From contig CAJIYI010000002.1 in NCBI GenBank assembly GCA_905181595.1, positions 161,857-225,856 on the forward strand: a stretch of 64,000 nt of DNA. Direction: 5' to 3'. This DNA is from an uncultured SAR86 cluster bacterium. Its GTDB lineage: Bacteria > Pseudomonadota > Gammaproteobacteria > Magnimaribacterales > D2472. A model generated the notes under the pieces. That model did no database searches, was not told where the DNA came from, and saw only the letters and a program-made list of their open reading frames with translations. The position numbers were made by a program, and so were the translations under genes. Shown one piece after another: positions 49,924-62,174 of the stretch. Each line of letters starts with the position of its first letter. Position 1 is the first letter of the stretch.

Positions 49924-51750
49924 ATGTTTGATGTAATAGTAATTGGAGGAGGTCATGCTGGTGTTGAGGCAGCTCATGCTGTTTTTCGGCAGGGGCTCTC
50001 ATGTTGCCTTGTAACCTTTTCCACAGAGACTGTTGGGCAAATGTCTTGTAACCCTGCAATTGGCGGTCTTGGAAAATCTCATCTAGTGAGAGAGGTGGAT
50101 GCCCTTGGTGGCATAATGGCGCAAGCAACGGATATGTCTGGAATTCAATACAGAACACTGAATACCCGAAAGGGATTTGCAGTTCAAGCTCTGAGAGTTC
50201 AATGCGACAGAGATGAATACAAAAAGGCTATTCAACAAATACTTGACCTGACAACAATTGAAATAATAGAAGATGAGGTTGTTGACCTAGCTGTGACCAA
50301 CAGCAAAGCCGAGGGCGTTGTTTTGGGATCAGGGCAAACAATCAAAGCCAAGAAAATTATTTTAACCACAGGAACATTCCTCAATGGTGTTATGTACACA
50401 GGCGACACAAACACCCAAGGCGGGAGGGTGGGGGATAAAAGCGCCATACCGCTATCTAAAAGACTTTACGAATTAGATTTGCCAATGGGCAGGCTTAAAA
50501 CAGGAACTCCAGCCAGAATTAAACTCTCAAGCATTAATCTAAGCGCGATGGATGAGCAGCCAGGGGAAACCCCAACACCCCATATGTCCTTGTTAAAACC
50601 ACCAACAACACAACTCCGTCAGATATCCTGCTATATAACCAGGACAAACAAACAAACACATCAGATAATCAGCGATAACACTCATCTTTCTGCTATGTAT
50701 TCTGGTCAAATATCTGGAATAGGGCCAAGGTATTGTCCCTCCATAGAAGACAAGGTTAATAAATTTAGTGACAAAGACAGCCACCAAATATTTATAGAAC
50801 CAGAGGGCCTAACAAAAGACCTGGTTTATCCAAATGGAATCTCAACAAGCTTACCTAAAAAAGTTCAAGAGGAGTTTATACGTTCAATCAAAGGTTTAGA
50901 GGAATGCGAGATAGAAGAATATGGCTATGCAGTTGAATATGATTTTATAGATCCTCGCTCCCTTCACCAAACACTTGAAACCAAGTTTATTGAAAATTTA
51001 TATTTGGCCGGGCAAATAAATGGCACAACAGGGTACGAAGAGGCCTCTGCCCAAGGGCTTGTGGCCGGAATAAACGCAGGGCAAAAAATACTAAACAAAC
51101 CAGATGTGGTTTTTCTAAGAAATGAAGCATACATAGGCGTGTTAATTGACGACCTCACGCTTCACGGCGTTACCGAACCATATCGAATGTTTACAAGCAG
51201 AGCAGAGTTCAGGTTGATGTTATCTCAAGACACGGCTCGGCAGAGACTTACAGAAAGAGGGTTTGGTCTTGGTTTGGTGGACAAAGCAACACACACAAGC
51301 TTCCAGGAGCAAGAAGCTATATATCAAAACTTCCTCACCTCACTTAAAAAGAAAAAAATCATCGAGCATGACAAAAGCACGCCCGCGATTGATTTTCTCA
51401 AAAGAACAGACCTTAGCAAAAGCACCATTCAAAAAACGATTAATCTAGGTGATGACGACCAAGCGTTGTTTGATCGAGCGGCAAACGAAATCAAATATCA
51501 GGGGTATATAGCCAAACAACTTAGAGAGGTAGCAAGCGCACAAAAACACGAGGAAACAACAATACCCAAAAACACCAATTACACTTTGATGAAAGGCTTA
51601 TCAAACGAGGTGGTTGAAAGATTAACAAAAAGCCAGCCATCAACACTTGGCCAAGCCGGAAGATTAGAGGGCATTACCCCGGCCGCCATTAATTTAATAT
51701 CAATTAACATCAAAAAAAACAACACCCCCTCAAAGGCAACCTCTCATTAA
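49924..51750 (+). CDS. mnmG: tRNA uridine 5-carboxymethylaminomethyl modification enzyme MnmG (GidA)
   Basis: FAD- and NADH-dependent partner of MnmE. The 608-residue protein begins MFDVIVIGGGHAGVEAAHA, the FAD-binding loop, followed by QMSCNPAIGGLGKSHLVREVDALGG near residue 42, RVQCDRDEYKKA, GRLKTGTPARI and GTTGYEEASAQGL near 358, ending with the C-terminal helical domain GRLEGITPAAIN. An in-frame ATG at 49867 is rejected because it would place the hairpin inside the gene. No Shine-Dalgarno sequence is visible. The plus strand becomes A- and C-rich from here. The 3' end overlaps the rsmG frame. Confidence 0.96.
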   Translation: MFDVIVIGGGHAGVEAAHAVFRQGLSCCLVTFSTETVGQMSCNPAIGGLGKSHLVREVDALGGIMAQATDMSGIQYRTLNTRKGFAVQALRVQCDRDEYKKAIQQILDLTTIEIIEDEVVDLAVTNSKAEGVVLGSGQTIKAKKIILTTGTFLNGVMYTGDTNTQGGRVGDKSAIPLSKRLYELDLPMGRLKTGTPARIKLSSINLSAMDEQPGETPTPHMSLLKPPTTQLRQISCYITRTNKQTHQIISDNTHLSAMYSGQISGIGPRYCPSIEDKVNKFSDKDSHQIFIEPEGLTKDLVYPNGISTSLPKKVQEEFIRSIKGLEECEIEEYGYAVEYDFIDPRSLHQTLETKFIENLYLAGQINGTTGYEEASAQGLVAGINAGQKILNKPDVVFLRNEAYIGVLIDDLTLHGVTEPYRMFTSRAEFRLMLSQDTARQRLTERGFGLGLVDKATHTSFQEQEAIYQNFLTSLKKKKIIEHDKSTPAIDFLKRTDLSKSTIQKTINLGDDDQALFDRAANEIKYQGYIAKQLREVASAQKHEETTIPKNTNYTLMKGLSNEVVERLTKSQPSTLGQAGRLEGITPAAINLISINIKKNNTPSKATSH

Positions 51751-52330
51751 CACACCAGAGGCAGCTCAAACCCTTACCAATCAATACATTGACGAAATCA
51801 TTGTATTTAACAGAGCGCATAATATTGTTGGAAGAAGCTCGAGACAGGAAATTACAGAGTTGGACATAAAAGATGCGGAAACAATTCTTGATCACACAAA
51901 AAACCAAACAAGAATTTTAGATATAGGCAGTGGTGCTGGGCTGCCTGGAATTATTATCGCCATAAACCAACCCTGGAGTCAGGTTGTAATGTCTGAAAAG
52001 AGCAAGAAAAAAGCGTACTTTATAAAAAAAACAATTAAAGCCCTTGGTTTAAAAAATGCAGAAGTTATAGACACAGCAATTACACCTTTAACAAAAAACC
52101 TTGAGCTTTTTGACACAATAACAGCCAGAGCGTTAGCGCCCAGCAATACCATAGTAAAAATGTCCATACAGCTTTTAACCCCAAATGGAATTTTTTTACT
52201 TATGAAGGGCAAAAAAGAAACCACAACAAATGAGGTTAAGGATTTGGATAACACCAAATATTCTTATACTATCCATCCAAAGAGATTGCCAAAAACACAG
52301 CGACATATTTTAGAGATTAAGAAGAAATGA
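51746..52330 (+). CDS. rsmG: 16S rRNA (guanine527-N7)-methyltransferase RsmG (GidB), start uncertain
   Basis: SAM-dependent methylase of 16S rRNA G527. The SAM loop is ILDIGSGAGLPGIIIAIN and further motifs are FDTITARALAPSNTIV and the terminal ILEIKKK. The conserved N-terminal region is encoded upstream of the first standard start (TTG 51860): in the same frame I read QYIDEIIVFNRAHNIVG, the family's hWNkayNLt block. That region contains no ATG, GTG or TTG. The best candidate is ATT 51746, overlapping the mnmG stop and nine bases after AAAGG (51732-51736), giving about 194 residues. An AUU start is rare, so an undetected indel is the alternative. The stop overlaps the parA ATG. Confidence 0.85.
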   Translation: MNTPEAAQTLTNQYIDEIIVFNRAHNIVGRSSRQEITELDIKDAETILDHTKNQTRILDIGSGAGLPGIIIAINQPWSQVVMSEKSKKKAYFIKKTIKALGLKNAEVIDTAITPLTKNLELFDTITARALAPSNTIVKMSIQLLTPNGIFLLMKGKKETTTNEVKDLDNTKYSYTIHPKRLPKTQRHILEIKKK

Positions 52331-53083
52331 GACATACGATCGCAATTGCCAATCAAAAAGGCGGTGTTGGAAAAACAACCACAGCAGTCAATTTATCAGC
52401 CGCGCTGGCAGCCACTAAAAGAAAGGTATTACTTATTGATTTAGACCCCCAGGGGAATGCGAGCACAGCAGCGGGCGCCAATAAAAATGAAAAAAATCTG
52501 TTTGAGGTCTATACCCAAAACCTCCCCATTCAAGATAGTATTCTTAAGTCCTCAGGGGGTTATGAAGTTATTCCCGGCGGGGAGAACCTAATTGCTCTTG
52601 AGGTTTTTATCAGAGATAACCAAAAACAAGGAGAGCTTAAAAAGCTATTAATTGATCTAGAGTATGATTTTATTATCTTAGATACACCCCCCTCACTCAA
52701 CCAACTCACCCTAGAGTCATTGTTTGCTGCAACCGCAACACTTATTCCTTTGCAGTGTGAGTATTATTCATTAGAGGGGATCTCATCACTAATTAACACC
52801 ATCAACACACTGAATAATAAAAACCTCACAAATAACAGGGTTTTCGGTATTATTAGAACCATGGTTGATATGCGCAATAATCTGGCAAAAGAAGTTTCAG
52901 AAGAGCTTGAAAAACACTTCCCAAACTTGGTTTTTAATACACTCATCCCAAGAAACGTGAAATTAGCAGAGGCTCCAAGCCATGGCGTATCGGCTCATAC
53001 AATATATGCCATCTTCATTTGGCGCCAAAGCATATTTAGCGCTTGCTGGCGAACTTATTAGGAGAATAAACAGTGGCGGATAA
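52327..53083 (+). CDS. parA: Chromosome partitioning ATPase ParA (Soj), C-terminal frameshift
   Basis: Walker-type ATPase that moves ParB-parS complexes. It has the deviant Walker A KGGVGKTTTAVNL near residue 10, DLDPQGNAST near 40, LDTPPSLNQL near 120 and the C-terminal IPRNVKLAEAPSHG. The uninterrupted frame stops at 53061 with an atypical tail; removing one G from TCGGCTC near 52991 gives GVSLIQYMPSSFGAKAYLALAGELIRR, the normal ending, with a stop at 53081-53083. Corrected length is about 251. It overlaps rsmG upstream (ATGA) and parB downstream. Confidence 0.94.
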
Positions 53084-53918
53084 AATACTAAACACTGGTT
53101 TAGATGCATTGCTTGGCGATGTAACTAAAGTTAATCAACAAACCATTAAAGAGCTGGATTTACATCAAATCAAGCCTAATCGCTTCCAGCCAAGACAATC
53201 TTTTGATGAGGATAAGATTAATGAACTATCCCTATCCATAGCAAAACATGGTGTCTTATCACCAATATTGGTGAGAGAAACGGGTGCAGGTGGCTATGAG
53301 CTAATTGCTGGAGAGCGACGACTAAGGGCTGCAAAAAAAGCAGGCTTGAAAACCTTGCCCTGTTTAATAGATTCAGCAGAAGATCAAACATCTCTTGAGC
53401 TAGCTTTGATTGAAAACCTGCAAAGAGAAGATTTAAACCCCATTGAAGAGGCCAGGGGATACGACCGCCTCAAACGAGAGTTTAATCTTACTCAAGATAA
53501 TATATCTGAAGTTACAGGCAAGGCTCGCAGCTCTATAGCTAATTCCATGAGGCTATTAAACCTTCCCCAATCAATTATTGATTTACTTTATTCTGGCGAC
53601 CTAGAAAAAGGCCACGCTAAAATTCTTGCCTCAATGGAGACCAAGGACGCAGAAGACTTGGCGCAGAAAATTGTTTCTCTTGGCATGACAGTAAAAGATG
53701 CCGCAGCGACCAAAAAACCAAAAACCTCCAATTCTCCAAAAACGAAAATAAAAAATAGGGACCTATTAAATATTGAAGAAGAGCTATCTGAAACACTAGG
53801 CCATAAATCTGAAATAGACGAACAATCTCAGTCAAAAGGCAAAATATCAATCTCATACACCTCAAAAGATGAAAGAGAGACAATAATCAGCAAATTATTA
53901 CAATTAAAGAAAAATTAA
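53073..53918 (+). CDS. parB: Chromosome partitioning protein ParB (Spo0J)
   Basis: CTP-dependent clamp that loads at parS and spreads. The N-terminus is GLDALLGDV; the CTPase/ParB domain has IKPNRFQPRQSFDEDKINELS, ELIAGERRLRAAKKAG near residue 75 and ENLQREDLNPIEEARGY; the helix-turn-helix is LTQDNISEVTGKARSSIANSMRLL; the C-terminal dimer domain closes at LLQLKKN. Length 281. The GTG start at 53073 follows AGGAG eight bases upstream, which decides it. The parS-like site at 42543 is the probable target. Confidence 0.95.
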   Translation: MADKILNTGLDALLGDVTKVNQQTIKELDLHQIKPNRFQPRQSFDEDKINELSLSIAKHGVLSPILVRETGAGGYELIAGERRLRAAKKAGLKTLPCLIDSAEDQTSLELALIENLQREDLNPIEEARGYDRLKREFNLTQDNISEVTGKARSSIANSMRLLNLPQSIIDLLYSGDLEKGHAKILASMETKDAEDLAQKIVSLGMTVKDAAATKKPKTSNSPKTKIKNRDLLNIEEELSETLGHKSEIDEQSQSKGKISISYTSKDERETIISKLLQLKKN

Positions 53919-53920
53919 GC

Positions 53921-53949
53921 TTGTTCTTAGCAGTATAAATTTTTATAAT
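53921..53949 (+). promoter_or_regulatory. Promoter of the ATP synthase operon
   Basis: TTGTTC at 53921-53926 and a perfect TATAAT at 53944-53949 are separated by 17 bases. It lies between parB and atpI, ahead of the nine-gene operon. Confidence 0.55.
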
Positions 53950-54020
53950 CACGCCGTTATAAAACTTTAAACACGAACATAAAAACACTTAAAAAAAATT
54001 GGTTAAGCTTTTGCGGTTTA

Positions 54021-55258
<1,238 letters not shown>

Positions 55259-55272
55259 GTCTTTATTTTTAG

Positions 55273-55509
<237 letters not shown>

Positions 55510-55515
55510 TAAAGC

Positions 55516-55986
55516 ATGAATATAAACGCAACACTCCTTGGCCAAACTGTAGCATTTGTTATTTTTATAGCAATTTGTTGGAAGTATGTGTGGCCTCCAA
55601 TCATCGCGATTATGGAAGAGAGAGAAAAGCGTATTGCAGATGGTTTAGAGGCAGCAAAAAAAGCTGACGATTCCTTGGAAGAAGCCCAACTTGCTTTTGA
55701 TCAAGAGATGAATAAAGCCAAAGCAGAGGCGGCAGAAATATTAGAAAAAGCTAATGCCAGGGCATCGCAGATAGTTAACGATGCAACTTCTAAAGCAGAA
55801 ACTGAGGCAGAAAAAATACTAACCTCTGCTTCTAAAACCATTGAAAACGATGTAAACAAAGCCAAAGAAGAGCTCAGACATAAAATGTCAGAGTTGATTA
55901 TAGAAACCTCAGAGAAAATCTTGGGCGAAGAAATCACGCCTGATAAACATCAAGAGCTTCTTGCAAAAGCCGCATCAGAACTATAA
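55516..55986 (+). CDS. atpF: ATP synthase Fo subunit b
   Basis: Peripheral stalk subunit of 156 residues: an N-terminal membrane helix ([24 protein letters not shown]) and a long alanine- and lysine/glutamate-rich coiled coil that contacts the delta subunit at the C-terminus ([18 protein letters not shown]). It begins six bases after atpE and ends three bases before atpH. Confidence 0.96.
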   Translation: MNINATLLGQTVAFVIFIAICWKYVWPPIIAIMEEREKRIADGLEAAKKADDSLEEAQLAFDQEMNKAKAEAAEILEKANARASQIVNDATSKAETEAEKILTSASKTIENDVNKAKEELRHKMSELIIETSEKILGEEITPDKHQELLAKAASEL

Positions 55987-55989
55987 AAC

Positions 55990-56526
55990 ATGATTGAATT
56001 GTCTCCACTTGCTCGACCTTATGCCAAAGCTGTATTTTCTGCAGCCCTAGATATAGGCAAACAAGGCGAGGTAGCCAAAGAGCTTTCAACCCTTTCTTCA
56101 ATTTCACAAACCAAAGAGGTTACAAGTTTAATTGCAGATCCAGAGCTCTCCAAGGTTGAAATAGCAGAAACAATAGTTAGTCTTCTTCAGGATGACATGG
56201 GCGACATTTCTACAAAAATGATTGAGCTGCTTGCTGAAAACAAAAGGCTAAATCTGATCGAAGCAATTTATACAAGCTACCAAGAGCTTTTAGAAGAGCA
56301 CAATAAAACAAGTTCAATCGTTGTGAATGTTGCAAACCAACCTTCTGATCAAAATAAAGCAGCGATCGTAGAAAAACTTTCTGCCTCCTATGGCGAAGGT
56401 TCGATAATAGAGTTTTCAGAAGACTCATCCATTATGGGTGGGCTTTCTATAAAGATTGGGGATGAAACACTAGATCTCTCCATTCGAGGTAAAGTCAAAA
56501 AATTAGTAAACCAATTAAATTTTTAA
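55990..56526 (+). CDS. atpH: ATP synthase F1 subunit delta
   Basis: Connects the peripheral stalk to the top of the F1 head. The 178-residue protein starts with LARPYAKAVFSAALD, the typical N-terminal helix, has NKRLNLIEAIYTSYQELLEEH in the middle and the C-terminal SIMGGLSIKIGDETLDLSIRGKV block (IIGGxxIRxGDxVIDgSvrgrL in relatives). Confidence 0.95.
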   Translation: MIELSPLARPYAKAVFSAALDIGKQGEVAKELSTLSSISQTKEVTSLIADPELSKVEIAETIVSLLQDDMGDISTKMIELLAENKRLNLIEAIYTSYQELLEEHNKTSSIVVNVANQPSDQNKAAIVEKLSASYGEGSIIEFSEDSSIMGGLSIKIGDETLDLSIRGKVKKLVNQLNF

Positions 56527-56535
56527 GGTAAAAAA

Positions 56536-58080
56536 ATGAGCCAATTAAATCCATCAGAAATATCCAGCGTTTTAAAAGAAAAGATTGCGGGACTAGACCT
56601 TTCAGCAGAAAGAAAAAATGAGGGCATTATCGTTAGCGTATCTGACGGTATTGTTAGAATCCATGGAATGGGCGACGTTATGTACGGAGAGCTCATTGAA
56701 TTTGAGAACGGCGTTCTTGGACTGGCTCTTAACTTAGAGCAAGACTCTGTTGGAGCGGTGGTTTTGGGTGATTACCTGGGACTAGTAGAGGGTCAGAAAG
56801 CATTGTGTACCGGCAGAATATTAGAGGTCCCTGTTGGAGAGGCTTTATTGGGTCGAGTGGTCGACGCTTTGGGAGCTCCAATTGATGGCAAAGGTGAAAT
56901 TAAAACTGATGAAACAGCTCCAGTAGAAGTAGTTGCGCCAGGTGTAATCGCAAGACAATCAGTAGACCAACCTGTGCAAATTGGACTAAAAGCTGTTGAT
57001 GCTATGGTGCCAATCGGTCGCGGCCAAAGAGAATTAATTATTGGCGACAGGCAGACTGGAAAGACTGCTGTTGCTATTGACGCAATCATCAATCAAAAAG
57101 GCACAGGCATTAAATGTATTTATGTTGCCATTGGGCAAAAGCAATCCACCGTTGTAAATGTAGTAAAAAAACTAGAAGAGCATGGGGCTTTAGAGCATAC
57201 AATTATTGTGTCTGCATCAGCCTCTGATCCAGCTCCCATGCAATACCTATCTGCATATTCCGGTTGTTCAATGGGTGAATACTTTAGAGACAAAGGCGAG
57301 GACGCACTTATTGTCTATGATGATCTATCAAAACAAGCGGTGGCTTATAGGCAGGTCTCACTATTACTTAAAAGACCCCCCGGAAGAGAAGCTTATCCAG
57401 GAGACGTGTTCTATCTTCATTCAAGATTGTTGGAAAGAGCTGCAAGAGTAAATGCAGACTATGTTGAGAAAGCGACCAATGGAAAAGTGAAAGGTAAAAC
57501 TGGCTCATTAACTGCCTTGCCAATTATTGAAACTCAAGCTGGAGATGTTTCAGCATTCGTTCCAACAAACGTAATTTCTATTACAGACGGACAAATATTT
57601 CTCGAAACAGATCTATTCAACTCAGGCGTAAGGCCAGCGATTAATCCAGGCATCTCTGTTTCTCGAGTTGGTGGTGCAGCGCAAACCAAGATCATGAAAA
57701 AACTAAGTGGCGGGGTTAGAACAGCTTTAGCCCAATATAGAGAGCTTGCTGCTTTCTCACAATTTGCATCTGATCTAGATGAGGCAACTAAAGCACAGCT
57801 AGCCAGAGGCCAAAGAATTACTGAGCTCATCAAACAAAAACAGTATGCGCCTATGAGTGTTGCTCAACAATCTTTGAGTATTTTTGCCGCTGATAGAGGT
57901 TTTATGGACGACGTAGAAGTAGAAAAAATAGGAAGCTTCGAAGAAGCTCTCCATAGCTTTTTTACCTCTGAAAAACCTGATCTAGAAAAAAGCATCAATG
58001 ATACAGGCGATTGGAACGATGACATTGAGAAGCAATTTACAGAAGTTGTAGAGCAATTTAAAAAAACGCAAACGTTTTAA
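56536..58080 (+). CDS. atpA: ATP synthase F1 subunit alpha
   Basis: Non-catalytic nucleotide-binding subunit of the F1 hexamer, 514 residues. The P-loop is [14 protein letters not shown] near residue 170, with [28 protein letters not shown], the [22 protein letters not shown] motif and the arginine-finger region [14 protein letters not shown]. Conventional length and order. Confidence 0.98.
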   Translation: MSQLNPSEISSVLKEKIAGLDLSAERKNEGIIVSVSDGIVRIHGMGDVMYGELIEFENGVLGLALNLEQDSVGAVVLGDYLGLVEGQKALCTGRILEVPVGEALLGRVVDALGAPIDGKGEIKTDETAPVEVVAPGVIARQSVDQPVQIGLKAVDAMVPIGRGQRELIIGDRQTGKTAVAIDAIINQKGTGIKCIYVAIGQKQSTVVNVVKKLEEHGALEHTIIVSASASDPAPMQYLSAYSGCSMGEYFRDKGEDALIVYDDLSKQAVAYRQVSLLLKRPPGREAYPGDVFYLHSRLLERAARVNADYVEKATNGKVKGKTGSLTALPIIETQAGDVSAFVPTNVISITDGQIFLETDLFNSGVRPAINPGISVSRVGGAAQTKIMKKLSGGVRTALAQYRELAAFSQFASDLDEATKAQLARGQRITELIKQKQYAPMSVAQQSLSIFAADRGFMDDVEVEKIGSFEEALHSFFTSEKPDLEKSINDTGDWNDDIEKQFTEVVEQFKKTQTF

Positions 58081-58092
58081 TTTAGATAGATC

Positions 58093-60364
<2,272 letters not shown>

Positions 60365-60374
60365 CTGATAAATA

Positions 60375-60788
60375 ATGTCCACGATTAAAGTCAGCATAGT
60401 TTCATCAAGTGAAGAAATTTATTCTGGCGAAGGCACTATGGTTTTTGCAACTGGATCTCTTGGAGAGATTGGTATTGCCCCCGGGCATACACCACTTCTT
60501 ACCGGACTAGCCCCTGGCCCAGTTCGAGTACAAAACGGAGACGATGAACAAACATTTTTTTGCTCCGGCGGTTTTATTGAGATTCAACCAGATATTGTGA
60601 CTTTTTTATCTGATCGCGCAGAAAGGGCTGATTCTATGGATGAGGCAGAGGCAATCAAAGCCCAAGAACAAGCTGAAAAAAATATGCATGATCAAGAATC
60701 AACCCTTGATTACACCAAGGCAGCAGCCCAGCTTGCTGAAGCAGCAGCAAGAATCAAAACCATTCAAAAATTAAGAAAAAACAAGTAA
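60375..60788 (+). CDS. atpC: ATP synthase F1 subunit epsilon
   Basis: Rotor subunit and intrinsic inhibitor, 137 residues. The N-terminal beta-sandwich has GEIGIAPGHTPLLTGLAPGPVRV, and the C-terminal part (from about residue 90) is two helices rich in Ala, Glu and Lys. Last gene of the operon; no terminator hairpin is obvious before glmU, 32 bases on. Confidence 0.95.
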   Translation: MSTIKVSIVSSSEEIYSGEGTMVFATGSLGEIGIAPGHTPLLTGLAPGPVRVQNGDDEQTFFCSGGFIEIQPDIVTFLSDRAERADSMDEAEAIKAQEQAEKNMHDQESTLDYTKAAAQLAEAAARIKTIQKLRKNK

Positions 60789-60820
60789 GGTACTTGTATC
60801 AACTTTAATTTTTAAGTTCA

Positions 60821-62173
60821 TTGAATATTCACACAATTATCCTTGCGGCCGGCAAAGGCACAAGGATGAATACCAATCTTCCAAAGGTCATGCAACCTCT
60901 TGGGGGCAAAACAATTATCTCTCATGTGATTGATACTGCTCAAAAAGTTAGCGACCACATTACTTTGGTAGCGGGGTATAAAAAAGAAGTTCTTAAGCAA
61001 TTTATTGGAGCATCCTATCCTAATGTGAGCACAGTAGATCAAGATGAGCAGCTTGGAACAGGGCATGCCGTCAAGCAAGCCTCACATTTGATAGCTCCAA
61101 ACCAGAAAATTTTAATTCTTTATGGCGATGTTCCTTTGATTTCAGAAGCAACCATACAAGCATTAATTTCTGAAACCACTGATTGCTGCCTCTTATCTAT
61201 GCTGCCAGATGACCCAACGCCTTACGGAAAGGTAATAAAGGATTCCTCAGGACACGCTATTAAAATTACCGAACAAAAAGATGCATCAGACGAAGAGAGA
61301 AAAATACCTGAAGTTTTCACTGGAATTATGACTGTAAACGGAGAGATGCTAGTAACAGCCCTTGATGAGATTAACAACAACAATGCTGCCAGTGAATACT
61401 ATCTTACAGACCTCGTCGAGATACTTTCCTTAAAAGGGGTTAAAATAAATTGTATTCAAGCAAACCCAGATGAGGTTGTGGGGGCAAACAATAAACAAGA
61501 ACTCCATCAGCTTGAGTCTATTTTAAGAAATATGAAATCTGAACAGCTACTAGACCAAGGCATCACTCTAATGGATGCATCGCGCGTTGATCTTCGTGGA
61601 GAAGTTTCTGCCGGCAAAGATTGCAGCATAGATGTGAATGTTATTCTTGAGGGCAAGATTACCCTTGGAGAAAATGTAACGATTAAATCCAACGTTATTC
61701 TTTGCGATGTCACCATCGGAGACAATTCAGTTATTGAGGCCTTTTCTCACTTATCTTCTGCGGTGGTTGGATCTAATTGCAGCATAGGACCTTATGCAAG
61801 ACTCCGAGAAGGTTCTGAGATTGGCAACAATGCCAAAATTGGTAACTTTGTTGAAACAAAGAAAACAAAACTTGGCGAGGGCGCTAAGGCAAACCATTTA
61901 GCCTACCTCGGTGATGCAGACATAGGCGATAACGCAAACATTGGAGCGGGAACCATTACCTGCAATTACGACGGCACAAACAAACACAAAACCACTGTTG
62001 GAGAAAACAGCTTTATTGGGACCAACTCATCATTAGTTGCCCCTGTTAATATCGGCAAAGGAGCATACGTCGGAGCTGGCTCCGTTATAACAAAAGATGT
62101 ACCAGATGAATCTTTGGCTGTTGCCAGAGGGAAACAAGTCATCAAAGAAGACTGGGCAAAAAACAAAAAATAA
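60821..62173 (+). CDS. glmU: Bifunctional GlcNAc-1-phosphate uridyltransferase / glucosamine-1-phosphate acetyltransferase
   Basis: Makes UDP-N-acetylglucosamine in two steps for peptidoglycan and lipopolysaccharide. The N-terminal pyrophosphorylase domain begins IILAAGKGTRMNTNLPKVM with GTGHAVKQA and YGDVPLI; the C-terminal domain (from about residue 245) is a left-handed beta-helix of hexapeptide repeats with the acetyltransferase block FVETKKTKLGEGAKANHLAYLGDADIG. Length 450. The start is TTG 60821. glmS, which supplies the sugar phosphate, follows after one base. Confidence 0.96.
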   Translation: MNIHTIILAAGKGTRMNTNLPKVMQPLGGKTIISHVIDTAQKVSDHITLVAGYKKEVLKQFIGASYPNVSTVDQDEQLGTGHAVKQASHLIAPNQKILILYGDVPLISEATIQALISETTDCCLLSMLPDDPTPYGKVIKDSSGHAIKITEQKDASDEERKIPEVFTGIMTVNGEMLVTALDEINNNNAASEYYLTDLVEILSLKGVKINCIQANPDEVVGANNKQELHQLESILRNMKSEQLLDQGITLMDASRVDLRGEVSAGKDCSIDVNVILEGKITLGENVTIKSNVILCDVTIGDNSVIEAFSHLSSAVVGSNCSIGPYARLREGSEIGNNAKIGNFVETKKTKLGEGAKANHLAYLGDADIGDNANIGAGTITCNYDGTNKHKTTVGENSFIGTNSSLVAPVNIGKGAYVGAGSVITKDVPDESLAVARGKQVIKEDWAKNKK

Positions 62174-62174
62174 T

